Origin: Methanocella_A sp963792125
GTDB lineage: Archaea; Halobacteriota; Methanocellia; Methanocellales; Methanocellaceae
Assembly: GCA_963792125.1 (NCBI GenBank)
Contig: CAWBVA010000002.1
Location: 124,001 to 188,000 of the forward strand
DNA: 64,000 nt
Direction of reading: 5' to 3'
This document shows, piece after piece, positions 34,763 to 42,798 of this stretch (position 1 is its first letter; each line of letters starts with the position of its first letter). A program made the translations under genes and the position numbers. Below the pieces are notes generated by a model. It had not been told where the DNA came from, did no database searches, and was given only the letters and a program-made list of their open reading frames with translations.

Positions 34763-35225
34763 TTACAGGGAATCATTGGCGTTGACCTCGTTGACAATCC
34801 GGAACATCTCATCATGCACCCCATTGCAGACCTTTCTGATTTCTTCAGTAGTAAACCTGCAGTCCCTTGGCACTATGACCTGCACGTATATCGGCCTGTC
34901 GACGAGAAACCGGCCATGGACAAATGCCTGGTAGGCGACCCAGAGGCGAAATTTGAGCGACAATTCCTTGACCTCGTCAGCCAGTATGCTTCTGTCCCCT
35001 GCTATCACTGCCAGCCATTTGGCGCCGCATGATCAGGACGACGTTATACGTTTCGCCGTCGATGACTACGTCCTCGGCGTATATCTCGCGTATCTCGTCC
35101 CCTCCTCTCCAGTTCATACCGTTGGGCTGGAACGAGCTGGCGAGGGTGACTGTGAGCGATTCACCCTTCTGTGAGACCCGGTACCCTTCGGCCTTGACTG
35201 CCTTGCTCTCGTCAATAGCGATCAT
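34763..35225 (-). pseudogene. Hypothetical protein (about 150 aa), one frameshift
   Basis: The first half MIAIDESKAVKAEGYRVSQK to YNVVLIMRRQMA and the second half IAGDRSILADEVKELSLKFR to EMFRIVNEVNAND lie in different frames and overlap near 35010, so one indel splits a single gene. The first half is beta-rich, the second helical. I know no family. It is probably transcribed from the repeat-rich region 35240-35340 on the minus strand. Confidence 0.55.
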
Positions 35226-35242
35226 AACTCCCCCTCGCTGCA

Positions 35243-35338
35243 GACCATATACGTGTAATATACGGATTGCATACGTTGTATATACGTAAAAATATTTAAG
35301 GCTTCTCTTCCGTATTATATCCGTAGAAAATCCGTATC
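35243..35338. promoter_or_regulatory. Divergent promoter with repeated CCGTAT/ATACGG sites
   Basis: TATACGGAT (35259), TACGTTGTATATACGTA (35271-35287, a palindrome), CCGTATTATATCCGTAG (35310) and ATCCGTATCG (35330) repeat the hexamer CCGTAT or its complement. AAATATTTAAGG near 35291 is a TATA candidate. This looks like the operator of the small ribbon-helix-helix-like protein encoded right after. Confidence 0.6.
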
Positions 35339-35355
35339 GACGCGTGGAGAATCAA

Positions 35356-35559
35356 ATGCCGAAAAAAGCCGCAGAAAAAGTCGAAGGCACGAGGTGCGAA
35401 TTCGTCTTTGACGATTATACGATGAAATGCATTGACGCTATCCAGAAGGAGCTGGGCATCAGCACCAGGAAAGATGCGGTCAAGGTAGCCATTTACCAGC
35501 TGGCCAGTCGCATCAGGGAAGGCGAATTATCTCGCAGCGATCGAAAATCCGGGAATTGA
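35356..35559 (+). CDS. Small ribbon-helix-helix-like DNA-binding protein
   Basis: A 67-residue basic protein from ATG 35356 (a GTG four codons earlier is also in frame). CEFVFDDYTMKCIDAIQKEL, then GISTRKDAVKVAIYQLASRI has the strand-helix-helix pattern of MetJ/Arc-type antitoxins and repressors, with the second helix starting at TRKDAVK. The upstream CCGTAT repeats are likely its binding sites. No toxin follows. Confidence 0.65.
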   Translation: MPKKAAEKVEGTRCEFVFDDYTMKCIDAIQKELGISTRKDAVKVAIYQLASRIREGELSRSDRKSGN

Positions 35560-35805
35560 ATAATATTTACAATCCTGGAAACCGATACGGATGTAAAAGC
35601 GGGACTTATTTTAAGCGTTGCAGGCTTCGACTGCTAACCGTTCAATAAATTCCGCAGCCAGCACGAGCTGCATCAGCATGATCTGGTGCATGTAGCTGAT
35701 GTAGTGGCCTATCAAATAACATTTCGCCCTACGTTATGACGTTAATCGCCCGTATACCATTATTACGAGCCTGCACCCTGACAAGTCAATAAAAGCATTG
35801 AAGAA
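35560..35805. other. Intergenic stretch without a supported gene
   Basis: No open frame with natural composition. A loose palindrome CAGCATGATCTGGTGCATG occurs near 35673. Nothing else seen. Confidence 0.3.
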
Positions 35806-35880
35806 TGACAGGCCTGCTACGATTTGAACGCAGGGCCACTCTGTTTCCCTTGCGAGCCCTTGCCGTTGCCTGTTTCGAGC
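35806..35880 (-). repeat. tRNA-like repeat, copy C
   Basis: On the minus strand CTGCG-TTCAAAT-CGTAG forms a 5-bp T arm (one G-T pair) and is followed by CAGGCCTGTCATT. Upstream GCTCGAAACAGGCAACGG resembles GCTCGAAAAGGCAGCG in copy B, so the homology spans about 75 bases, not just the T arm. Confidence 0.55.
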
Positions 35881-36073
35881 GGTTCAGACATCACTGGCGC
35901 CAGGGCATTAATCTGTCGTACTGTCGTATCAGTGCAACCGGGGCAAGCGTCCCGTTTAACCTGCTTAAAATTGGCTATTCTCCCGTTTCCTCACGATTCC
36001 TGTCATAAAAATATTATAACCTTCATCCCCCTGTTTCAAACTGGGTACAGGTACCGGGTGTTGGAGTCTTATT

Positions 36074-37228
36074 ATGAACTGGCGTAGAGTGTGTATGACG
36101 ATCGTGGCATTGCTGATCGTCGTTGTCCCGGTTGCCACGCAAGCCCAGGACTACCAGGAGAGGCAGCTCGAGCTCGTGTACGGGAACCTGCTGTTCCAGA
36201 ACCAGTTTTACTTTACGGCGCCGATTCAGGCGCTTTTCCACAGTCAGACCGCCGCTGGCACCGCTTCGGAAGCTTTTTCGTTTTCGCCGGTTGCCGGCGG
36301 GGGCATCGCTCTGGCCCAGACGAGCTCTGCGAGTGAGATTGCCACTGACACCGGCTTTTTCACGTCGTTCTCCAGCTTCAAGAGGTTCAACTGCCCGACA
36401 GGCGAGGGTTACATGCACACCAGCATCAACGACCCGCTTGTCTCGCGTACGCCGGTATTTTCCAGCCTGATCTTACCATCGATGAACAAGAAGGACCAGA
36501 TCACTAATACAGCAGGGAGCGCGTCAGGGAGCGCACCGGTCACCGCCGGCGGCGCCGGGCAGGATAATAACACAACGAACAGCCTGGCGAAACAGGCTGC
36601 CGCCGGCATGCCAACCATTAACGGGACCGGGAATGCCACCCTGAACAACCTGACGATCACCGAGCCTCTGATAAAAAAACAGTTCTCTTCTAGCCAGATC
36701 GGTGCCCCGGACACGTCGAACATCATGACAGTGACACCTGCGCCGACCCCGCTGCCGACTCCACAGCCGACAACGAAGCCGACAGCGAAACCGACTCCGG
36801 CATTTGGTGTCACATCAATCAATGAATCCCGCCAGGTCACCGACACCGACACCGACACTGACGCCAACGCCAGCGCCACGACGTCTCCCCGGCCACCCTA
36901 TGCCGCCCTGCCCAATGCAACCTCGCTGCTCACGAAACCCATGAGTCACCAGGCCAGCAAACCATTTACCGACACCCTCGACCCGGACTATAACCCGAGA
37001 ACGGTCTGCCGTGACGATGTCAGGAATATAACGGGCTGGGACCGCCTGACGACCAACGCGATCGGTCGCAGCGGCATCGACAGTACCTACACGAACCGGA
37101 CTTCTTCCCCTTCCTATATCAACCCGTGGAATGCGATCAAGCTGGCCAACCAGTTCAACGTCATGTCAGAAACCAGGAACATGACCCATTCGGGCTCATA
37201 CCTGCAGCAGCGCATGTGGGCGCTCTAA
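36074..37228 (+). CDS. Secreted low-complexity protein (384 aa)
   Basis: The signal peptide MTIVALLIVVVPVATQAQ begins at residue 7. The mature part is Ser/Thr/Asn/Gly-rich with a PTPLPTPQPTTKPTAKPTP linker near 230-255 and a TDTDTDTDANA run. No catalytic motif is seen. The C-terminus has NPWNAIKLANQFNVMSETRN. Probably a surface protein with flexible regions, likely glycosylated. Intact. No known family. Confidence 0.6.
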   Translation: MNWRRVCMTIVALLIVVVPVATQAQDYQERQLELVYGNLLFQNQFYFTAPIQALFHSQTAAGTASEAFSFSPVAGGGIALAQTSSASEIATDTGFFTSFSSFKRFNCPTGEGYMHTSINDPLVSRTPVFSSLILPSMNKKDQITNTAGSASGSAPVTAGGAGQDNNTTNSLAKQAAAGMPTINGTGNATLNNLTITEPLIKKQFSSSQIGAPDTSNIMTVTPAPTPLPTPQPTTKPTAKPTPAFGVTSINESRQVTDTDTDTDANASATTSPRPPYAALPNATSLLTKPMSHQASKPFTDTLDPDYNPRTVCRDDVRNITGWDRLTTNAIGRSGIDSTYTNRTSSPSYINPWNAIKLANQFNVMSETRNMTHSGSYLQQRMWAL

Positions 37229-37251
37229 TCACATTTCCTTCAGCGTGTGCT

Positions 37252-37290
37252 CATGATAGGCAGACTACGTTTCGAATACAGAGCCTCCTG
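37252..37290 (-). repeat. tRNA-like repeat, copy D (diverged)
   Basis: On the minus strand AGGCTCTGTATTCGAAACGT then AGTCTGCCTATCAT matches the T-arm core and tail of the other copies with several changes. Like copy A, only this part is present. It lies between converging genes. Confidence 0.45.
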
Positions 37291-37326
37291 GCAATCAGCA
37301 GGGCGCCAGTCGTCGTCAGTAATCGA

Positions 37327-37752
37327 CTACCCGAACCTGATCATTTGCTTTGGCTTGAGGTTGTCCTGCATGGTCCAGAAGTAGGCCTGGCCCTTCCCGA
37401 GCCTGAAAATGATCAGCTCAGGGCTCTCAGGCGTGAGCCCGAACGACTTAAGAAACGGCCGGTCCTCGATGCATTTCCTTTTCAATGCGGGGTCGTCAAG
37501 GAATTCTATGCGGCCTTCCACGCGCATCATCCGGCCGCTCGCTTCCCCGGGCTTATAGAAGCACAGCTCGACCCGGGGGTCGGCCTTCAGTTGCCGGTAC
37601 ATGTCTTTCATCGTCGCCGTCTGCAGGTAAAAGCCCGTATCGTCGGCGTACCACATGCCGAGCGCCCTCACCCGCGGCTGCCCGTGGTCGTTCGTCGCCA
37701 GGTAGCATACCCTGACGTCGTTTGCAAAGTTTACGCAGTCCTTGAAGTCCAT
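37327..37752 (-). CDS. Pyridoxamine 5'-phosphate oxidase-like flavin protein
   Basis: A 141-residue split-barrel protein. RVCYLATNDHGQPRVRALGM, YLQTATMKDMYRQLKADPRV and ELCFYKPGEASGRMMRVEGR are the usual strands of the PNPOx-like family, which binds FMN or F420. The end FWTMQDNLKPKQMIRFG is typical of methanogen members. An F420- or FMN-dependent reductase is expected; the substrate is unknown. Intact. Confidence 0.85.
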   Translation of the reverse strand: MDFKDCVNFANDVRVCYLATNDHGQPRVRALGMWYADDTGFYLQTATMKDMYRQLKADPRVELCFYKPGEASGRMMRVEGRIEFLDDPALKRKCIEDRPFLKSFGLTPESPELIIFRLGKGQAYFWTMQDNLKPKQMIRFG

Positions 37753-37841
37753 GTGCTCACTATCCAGGATCGTTTATTATAATAAATTGACTGATAAATG
37801 TTTTGATTTGACGACTTATTAAAATAATTGTTAAAAATGAG

Positions 37842-38228
37842 CTAACTCGAGTTGTTTTTGTCCATTTTCTTATACACGAGCGGTAGTATTTCGAGGTGTT
37901 CCTTAATCATCTTCCGGTACATTATCGGGGTCAGCGGCTTCTGCAGGGCGGCTCGCTCGGCTTCTTTAAGCGTCTGATTGTGTTTCGGGGCAGGCCTTTT
38001 ACTTTTGCCAGGATGAATATCTTCCTTATCCACACTCAAGCATTTTTTATGCTCGCCCGGACGCCTGGCATCAAAGCTCCCGGAGAACTTTTCCTGCTCC
38101 ACCTGGAGCGATATCTCTTGCAGTAGCCGGACGTCGTCCGTCACCTCATCTTTTGCCGGGACCGTTTGATCGCGGTCCCGCCGCGTGCCGTTGAGGATCG
38201 ATCTGATCATGGGTTTCCGTTTTGGCAT
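37842..38228 (-). CDS. Hypothetical basic protein (128 aa)
   Basis: Intact from ATG 38228 (an in-frame start nine codons earlier is possible). Lys/Arg-rich, with MPKRKPMIRSILNGTRRDRD at the start and MYRKMIKEHLEILPLVYKKM near the end. The middle is hydrophilic and probably disordered. The C-terminal helix could bind DNA or protein. No known family. Confidence 0.5.
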   Translation of the reverse strand: MPKRKPMIRSILNGTRRDRDQTVPAKDEVTDDVRLLQEISLQVEQEKFSGSFDARRPGEHKKCLSVDKEDIHPGKSKRPAPKHNQTLKEAERAALQKPLTPIMYRKMIKEHLEILPLVYKKMDKNNSS

Positions 38229-38633
38229 AGACATCCACCGTGACTCTGCCCCCACATGGATAATCCCTATAATAGCATACGTTTGTACCAGGTACTATAT
38301 TAAAATAACGTTAATTTGTGTAATAATGAATTGATATGGTAAAAAATAAGATAAAATAGACACTATGCCAGATGCCCGGACGATCAGGACGTAGAAGGAA
38401 AATCACCACCTATGACAGAGACCAATACTGTCAGAACATTAATTTTTTTTATTTGCCAATACTCAATTTTCATAAAATCCACTATTTGTGATCGGGTGAC
38501 TGGCAATGTTATAATTGATATGTATCCGTGAATGGCAGTCCTTGGTCATGCGACCATATATTAAAAACAGGCTACGCTAAAGATTAAAATGGAAGGAATT
38601 GCCCCAACCTGCGGCAACTATCCCATCATTTTA
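38229..38633. other. AT-rich intergenic stretch
   Basis: Contains T/A runs and possible promoters (GATTAAAAT near 38582, ATATTAAAATAACG near 38298). No coding frame is supported. Confidence 0.35.
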
Positions 38634-38790
38634 TCATGGTATGACTTTGTATGGTCTCATCATCTCGTTGTCTTCGTGGTCGATGATGTGGCAGTGCCAG
38701 ACGTGGTGGATGGTCGGATTGAGGCCGACCGACGGGAAGAAGAAAGAGCCGTCGACGTTGAACGACCTATCAGTACGTTATTTATCCCTA
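38634..38790 (-). pseudogene. C-terminal fragment of a multicopper oxidase
   Basis: On the minus strand, before a stop at 38634-38636, the frame reads NVDGSFFFPSVGLNPTIHHV, then WHCHIIDHEDNEMMRPYKVI. WHCHIIDHEDNEMM is the type 1/type 3 copper signature HCHxxxHxxxxM of multicopper oxidases (laccase, CueO). Only about 50 codons remain, with no start; the rest has been lost where the coiled-coil gene now begins. Such enzymes are unusual in strict anaerobes. Confidence 0.85.
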
Positions 38791-38807
38791 TCGATATCTT
38801 TTACCTC

Positions 38808-39563
38808 TCAAATAAATGGGATGCGATCTGTGATCCTGTGTATAATACTAATAACCGAGGAAATATTACCGCTTCTCTCATAAAATTCATCATATTCGAG
38901 TTCTCTTGCCTCTTTCATGTTTTTCGATGTAAGCTTATCCCGTTGCTCAATCAATATGTCGATGACTTCTTCCTTTGATGTAACTTCCTTTATGGCTTTC
39001 TGTAATTGCACCGACAGCTCGTTGACTTCACCCTGTAATTGGCCGATAGTCTCATCTTTATCTTTCAGGTCGAGCAATTGCTTCTCCGGCGTCTCGATCT
39101 GACTATTTAAATGGATAATGGTTTTTTCCGCACTCATTAGTTTATCAATCAGTTCTCCATTATCGCCTTCTTTCTCTCGCAGCTCTGTCATAAGCTCATG
39201 AACCTTCCGGTTCATATCGTCGATCTCTAATGTCAGGCTGGAGATTTCTCGACTTAGCTCCTGGAGAAGGCCGTTCTGGTTATCTATTGCTTGATTCTTA
39301 GAACCTGAATCGTCTCCGAGCTCACTAATAGCCCGGGAATTTATAATATTTTCTTCCTTTTCCTTTTTTATCGCCGGCTCCGCTTCTACTATGTTTGTCC
39401 TGGTGTCATACGATAACTTTTTATGTGTGATAATGGTTCCGTTCTTTCTTTTTATAACAGTGATCCCCATATTGGCATATTCACCAATCATTCCAATGGC
39501 CAGCAATAGAAAGATCGGGAAAACTGGATTGATTGCTACCGATGTAACATTAACGGCTTCCAT
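38808..39563 (-). CDS. Membrane-anchored coiled-coil protein (251 aa)
   Basis: One N-terminal membrane helix (INPVFPIFLLLAIGMIGEYA) is followed by a short basic segment and a coiled coil of about 150 residues (LLQELSREISSLTLEIDDMN, KVHELMTELREKEGDNGELI, IGQLQGEVNELSVQLQKAIK). The C-terminus SGNISSVISIIHRITDRIPF may be a second, amphipathic membrane contact. The coil probably lies in the cytoplasm and mediates oligomers. No family name is justified. Confidence 0.65.
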   Translation of the reverse strand: MEAVNVTSVAINPVFPIFLLLAIGMIGEYANMGITVIKRKNGTIITHKKLSYDTRTNIVEAEPAIKKEKEENIINSRAISELGDDSGSKNQAIDNQNGLLQELSREISSLTLEIDDMNRKVHELMTELREKEGDNGELIDKLMSAEKTIIHLNSQIETPEKQLLDLKDKDETIGQLQGEVNELSVQLQKAIKEVTSKEEVIDILIEQRDKLTSKNMKEARELEYDEFYERSGNISSVISIIHRITDRIPFI

Positions 39564-39714
39564 AAGGGTCGTATAAATGTGTTATACACCAATTAATATA
39601 ATACTAAGTGCTATATTTTTATAAATAAATCGGTAATGGCCACGTTTTAACGGATTGCTAAATAAAAGTATGCTCATTTTTTGTCCTGCAGCCGCTACCT
39701 GAGGGACGCCGAAG

Positions 39715-39964
39715 ATGATGGCTGCTATTGACAACCACAAGAAAATTTGTGAGACTCATCTCAAAGGCCGCTACCACATCGATATCGTCGACCTTTTGAA
39801 GCATCCGGAGATTGCGGCCAGGGACCAGATATTCGCCGTACCTGCTCTCATGCGTAAGCTCCCGGAGCCGGTGATGAAGTTCATCGGGAACCTCTCTGGA
39901 GGTGGAAAAGGTGGTCGTCGAGCTTAAGATTAAAGAAATATACGAGTACTCTAAAAAGAGATGA
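39715..39964 (+). pseudogene. KaiB-like protein, N-terminus lost and one frameshift
   Basis: MMAAIDNHKKICETHLKGRY, HIDIVDLLKHPEIAARDQIF and AVPALMRKLPEPVMKFIGNL match KaiB (thioredoxin-like fold, with the conserved AVPxLxRKLPxP). After IGNLS one base is off, and the tail LEVEKVVVELKIKEIYEYSK continues in another frame to TGA at 39962-39964. The first beta strand of KaiB is absent or scrambled before 39715 (only TPK precedes MMAAI in frame). KaiB binds KaiC; the kinase gene that follows suggests a signalling module. Confidence 0.75.
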
Positions 39965-40166
39965 GGTCCGTTTTAATCATGTCGCAATCTTTTCCTTTTA
40001 CGTCGCTTATTGAATCTTTCACGTCATTTCTTATTATACTTGCATAACAGTACTCATTCCTATTGATTTGACCATTGGAACGAGTTTTTATCGAAAATGG
40101 GTATTTTGTTATCCGGGAAATGTATGGTTAGCGGTGTACTAAAAGCATTTATGTAGATTCATCACA

Positions 40167-41991
40167 TTGAAATTACAACAGGTCTGTTACACAGTGAGTC
40201 CCAAACAGGATTTCCCCGATAAGAAGGATGAGGATAAGTCTAATGAAGAGCTTATCCGGGGGCTAAAATCACTTCGTACTACTAATTCTCAATTAAAAGA
40301 AATTATTAGCAGATATGAGAGAATAGCCGAGTCTAAAAAGAAGCCGACCCAAGATGTCCATGAGGAACTTGAGGTTCAACGGGAATTAGTCAATTCGCTA
40401 AGAGTAGAGCTACAGGGATATCAGGAGGAGCGCAATACCTATAGCGAAGAGCTTGACGTTCAAGTTGAGGAACTTCGAGTAAGCAACGATGAACTCCAAA
40501 AAACTATAGAATCGTTGAGGGATAGTGAAGAGCGTTTCCGTACTCTCGCTGACAACATCCCTAATCTGGCGTGGATGGCCAATGCGGATGGTTGGATTTT
40601 CTGGTATAATAAGCAGTGGTATGATTATACTGGCACTACGCTGGAGGAGATGCAGGGGTGGGGGTGGCAGAAGGTTCTCCCCCCGGATGATGTCCAAAAG
40701 GTTAATAAAAGGTGGCGCTCCAGCATCGAAGCAGGTCGGCAACACGAAAACACGACTCTCTTACGGGGCAAGGATGGCAATTATCGCTGGTTCCTTGTAC
40801 GAGTCACGCCTATCAGGGACGAGCAGGGTAATATCCAGCGATGGTTCGGCAAACTAATACAGATATCACCGAGCGCAAGAAGGCCGAAGAAGCCCTCAAG
40901 GAAAGTGAAGAAAAATACCGACTACTGTTTAGCAGTATGACTGAAGGCTTTGGATTACATGAGATAATATACGATACTAATGGAAAACCCTGCGATTTCC
41001 GCTTTTCTTAGAACTAAACGATGCTTGGGAAAAATTAACAGGTATACCACGGGAAAAAGCATTGGGGAAAACAATGAAGGAAATCCTCCCTGACCTTGAC
41101 TCTTATTGGTATGAGGTTTATGGTAAAGTGGCTCTAACCGGCGAGCCAGTACATTATGAGAACTATAACACTCCATTAAAGAGATGGTCGAAACATTCTC
41201 ATATTCTCCTAAGAAAAACTATTTTGCCTTATTGTTTATTGATATCACCAAACGGAAACAGGCATGAAGAAGCTATGAAAGAGGCAAAACAGCAGGCAGA
41301 ACTCTATGTTGACCTGATGGGCCATGACATTAGAAACATGAACCATACTGCTATGGGCTACCTTGAGCTTGCGCTTCAAGAATTGGAGACGGAGAAGAGG
41401 CTTAGGCTTGATGATAAATTGTTAATCGAGAAGCCGTTGCATGCTCTGGAAAATAGCTCTGCGTTGATTGATAATGTCCGGAAGCTCCAGAAGTTAATGA
41501 ATGAGGGCGTCAAGACAAAGCCCACTGACCTTCATAAAATCTTCAGAGAACTTGAGCAAACGACCTTCTATCCGGACGACCGGGACGTAATAATCAATAT
41601 TCAGCATGTATCAGGTTATATGGTTCAAGCGAATGAATTACTCAAGGACGTCTTCATGAACCTCATAACAAATGCTATCAAACATTCCGACGAAGAGAGG
41701 CCATTAATCGTCAACGTGAAGGTCGAACCTTCCAACGAAAACGGCCAAAAATATTACATGTGCATGGTTGAAGATGATGGCCCCGGTATCCCTGATGTCT
41801 ATGAAAGGGTAAACTATTCCACCGGTTCCAGAGGGGCGCTACCAAGGCACACGGCAAAGGGCTCGGACTGTACTCTTGTTAGGACGCTGGTTGAGGGCTA
41901 TCACGGTAAAGTGTGGGTCGAAGACCGCGTCCCCGGCGACTATACGAAGGGAAGCAGGTTCGTCGTGGAACTGCCTGCTGCCGAGAAATAA
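40167..41991 (+). pseudogene. PAS-domain sensor histidine kinase, several frameshifts
   Basis: The N-terminus is a coiled coil (RELVNSLRVELQGYQEERNT). PAS 1 (FRTLADNIPNLAWMANADGW) ends with TDITERKKAEEAL in the next frame near 40866. PAS 2 (YRLLFSSMTEGFGLHEIIYD) has a further break near 41008. The kinase core has the H-box LYVDLMGHDIRNMNHTAMGY, N-box DVFMNLITNAIKHSDEERPL and G1 VEDDGPGIPD; the G2 region is shifted (SRGALPRHTAKGSD). No membrane segment, so the sensor is cytoplasmic. Corrected length is about 610 residues. It is paralogous to 45248-48052. Confidence 0.8.
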
Positions 41992-42025
41992 TTTTTTATT
42001 ATCATTCAGTTAACACAGTTCGCAC

Positions 42026-42270
42026 CCCCAATGCTCTGCGACTCGTCTCGCCCCTTGCTTATAGTGATTCCCCGGCCCTGGCCGTGTGACCCCGGCTCAT
42101 CCTGGTCAACGCGCCACAGGTGGTACGAAAAACTGGTAAGTTACGCCAAAACCAAATATACACTAAGTTGACAGGGCAGACGCACGCCGATTTTCGAGGC
42201 TGTCAAAGTGAAAAGCTGAAAACCTAGAGGCTCTAACACTATCCCCCAGATTTTGATGGGGGGATATATA
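42026..42270. repeat. Left copy of a 240-bp inverted repeat
   Basis: The reverse complement of this stretch aligns with 48112-48347. Shared blocks are CGCAGAGCA.TGGGG (outer end), AAGGGGCGAGA, GCGCGTTGACCAG, TTTTGGCGTAACTTACCAG, GTATATTTGGTTTTGGCG, GTCAACTTAG and GTTAGAGCCTCTA (inner side). It follows a histidine kinase gene, as the other copy does. Internally it has a small palindrome CCCCAGATTTTGATGGGGGG. Confidence 0.8.
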
Positions 42271-42423
42271 CGGAGGCACTTATTTTGCCATATCTTCATT
42301 GTTTTGCAACTAAGTCTTGGTCTTTTATTGAACTTGCTCGAGTTGAGCTGCGAGGATGCGGCGCGTGGCTTACTTTGTTACACGTGGCGGGTTAAAATTA
42401 ATAGATATTTATTTTTACCTTTT

Positions 42424-42798
42424 TTAATGTGCGCTCTCGACAACTCTTAAAATCTCATTTATACTGACGGGTTTTTTCAAAAAGGAAATGGCTCCTACCT
42501 TTAGGGCTGCCTCTTCAACGTCGGCGTCCGCGCTTAAAATAATAATCTTTGTACTTGGCTGGCGTTTTAAAATCTCTTTTGCAACTTCTATCCCGGTAAT
42601 ACCGGGCAAGCGATAATCTAATAAAATTATTAACGGTTTAGGGTTAACCTTATCAAACTCTTTAATAGCCTCAATTCCATCATACGCTACGAAACATATC
42701 GGTAGATTGTGCATCTGGAATAATTTTTGGAATACCGTTACCAAGGATTTTTCGTCATCCACAATGGCAATTCCATTAACACACTGTTTTTCTTCCAT
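42424..42798 (-). CDS. Stand-alone response regulator receiver protein
   Basis: A 124-residue CheY-like domain: IAIVDDEKSLV (acidic pocket), PLIILLDYRLPGITGIEV (phospho-Asp), KIIILSADAD (Ser) and FLKKPVSINEIL (Lys). It has no output domain. Its ATG follows the stop of the histidine kinase directly (TAGATG), so the two form a tight operon and a cognate pair. About half of its residues match the orphan regulator at 34315-34695. Confidence 0.92.
   Translation of the reverse strand: MEEKQCVNGIAIVDDEKSLVTVFQKLFQMHNLPICFVAYDGIEAIKEFDKVNPKPLIILLDYRLPGITGIEVAKEILKRQPSTKIIILSADADVEEAALKVGAISFLKKPVSINEILRVVESAH

Noticed and set aside
38589..38978. A 129-residue plus-strand frame
   Set aside because: It is antisense to the multicopper oxidase fragment and the coiled-coil gene.
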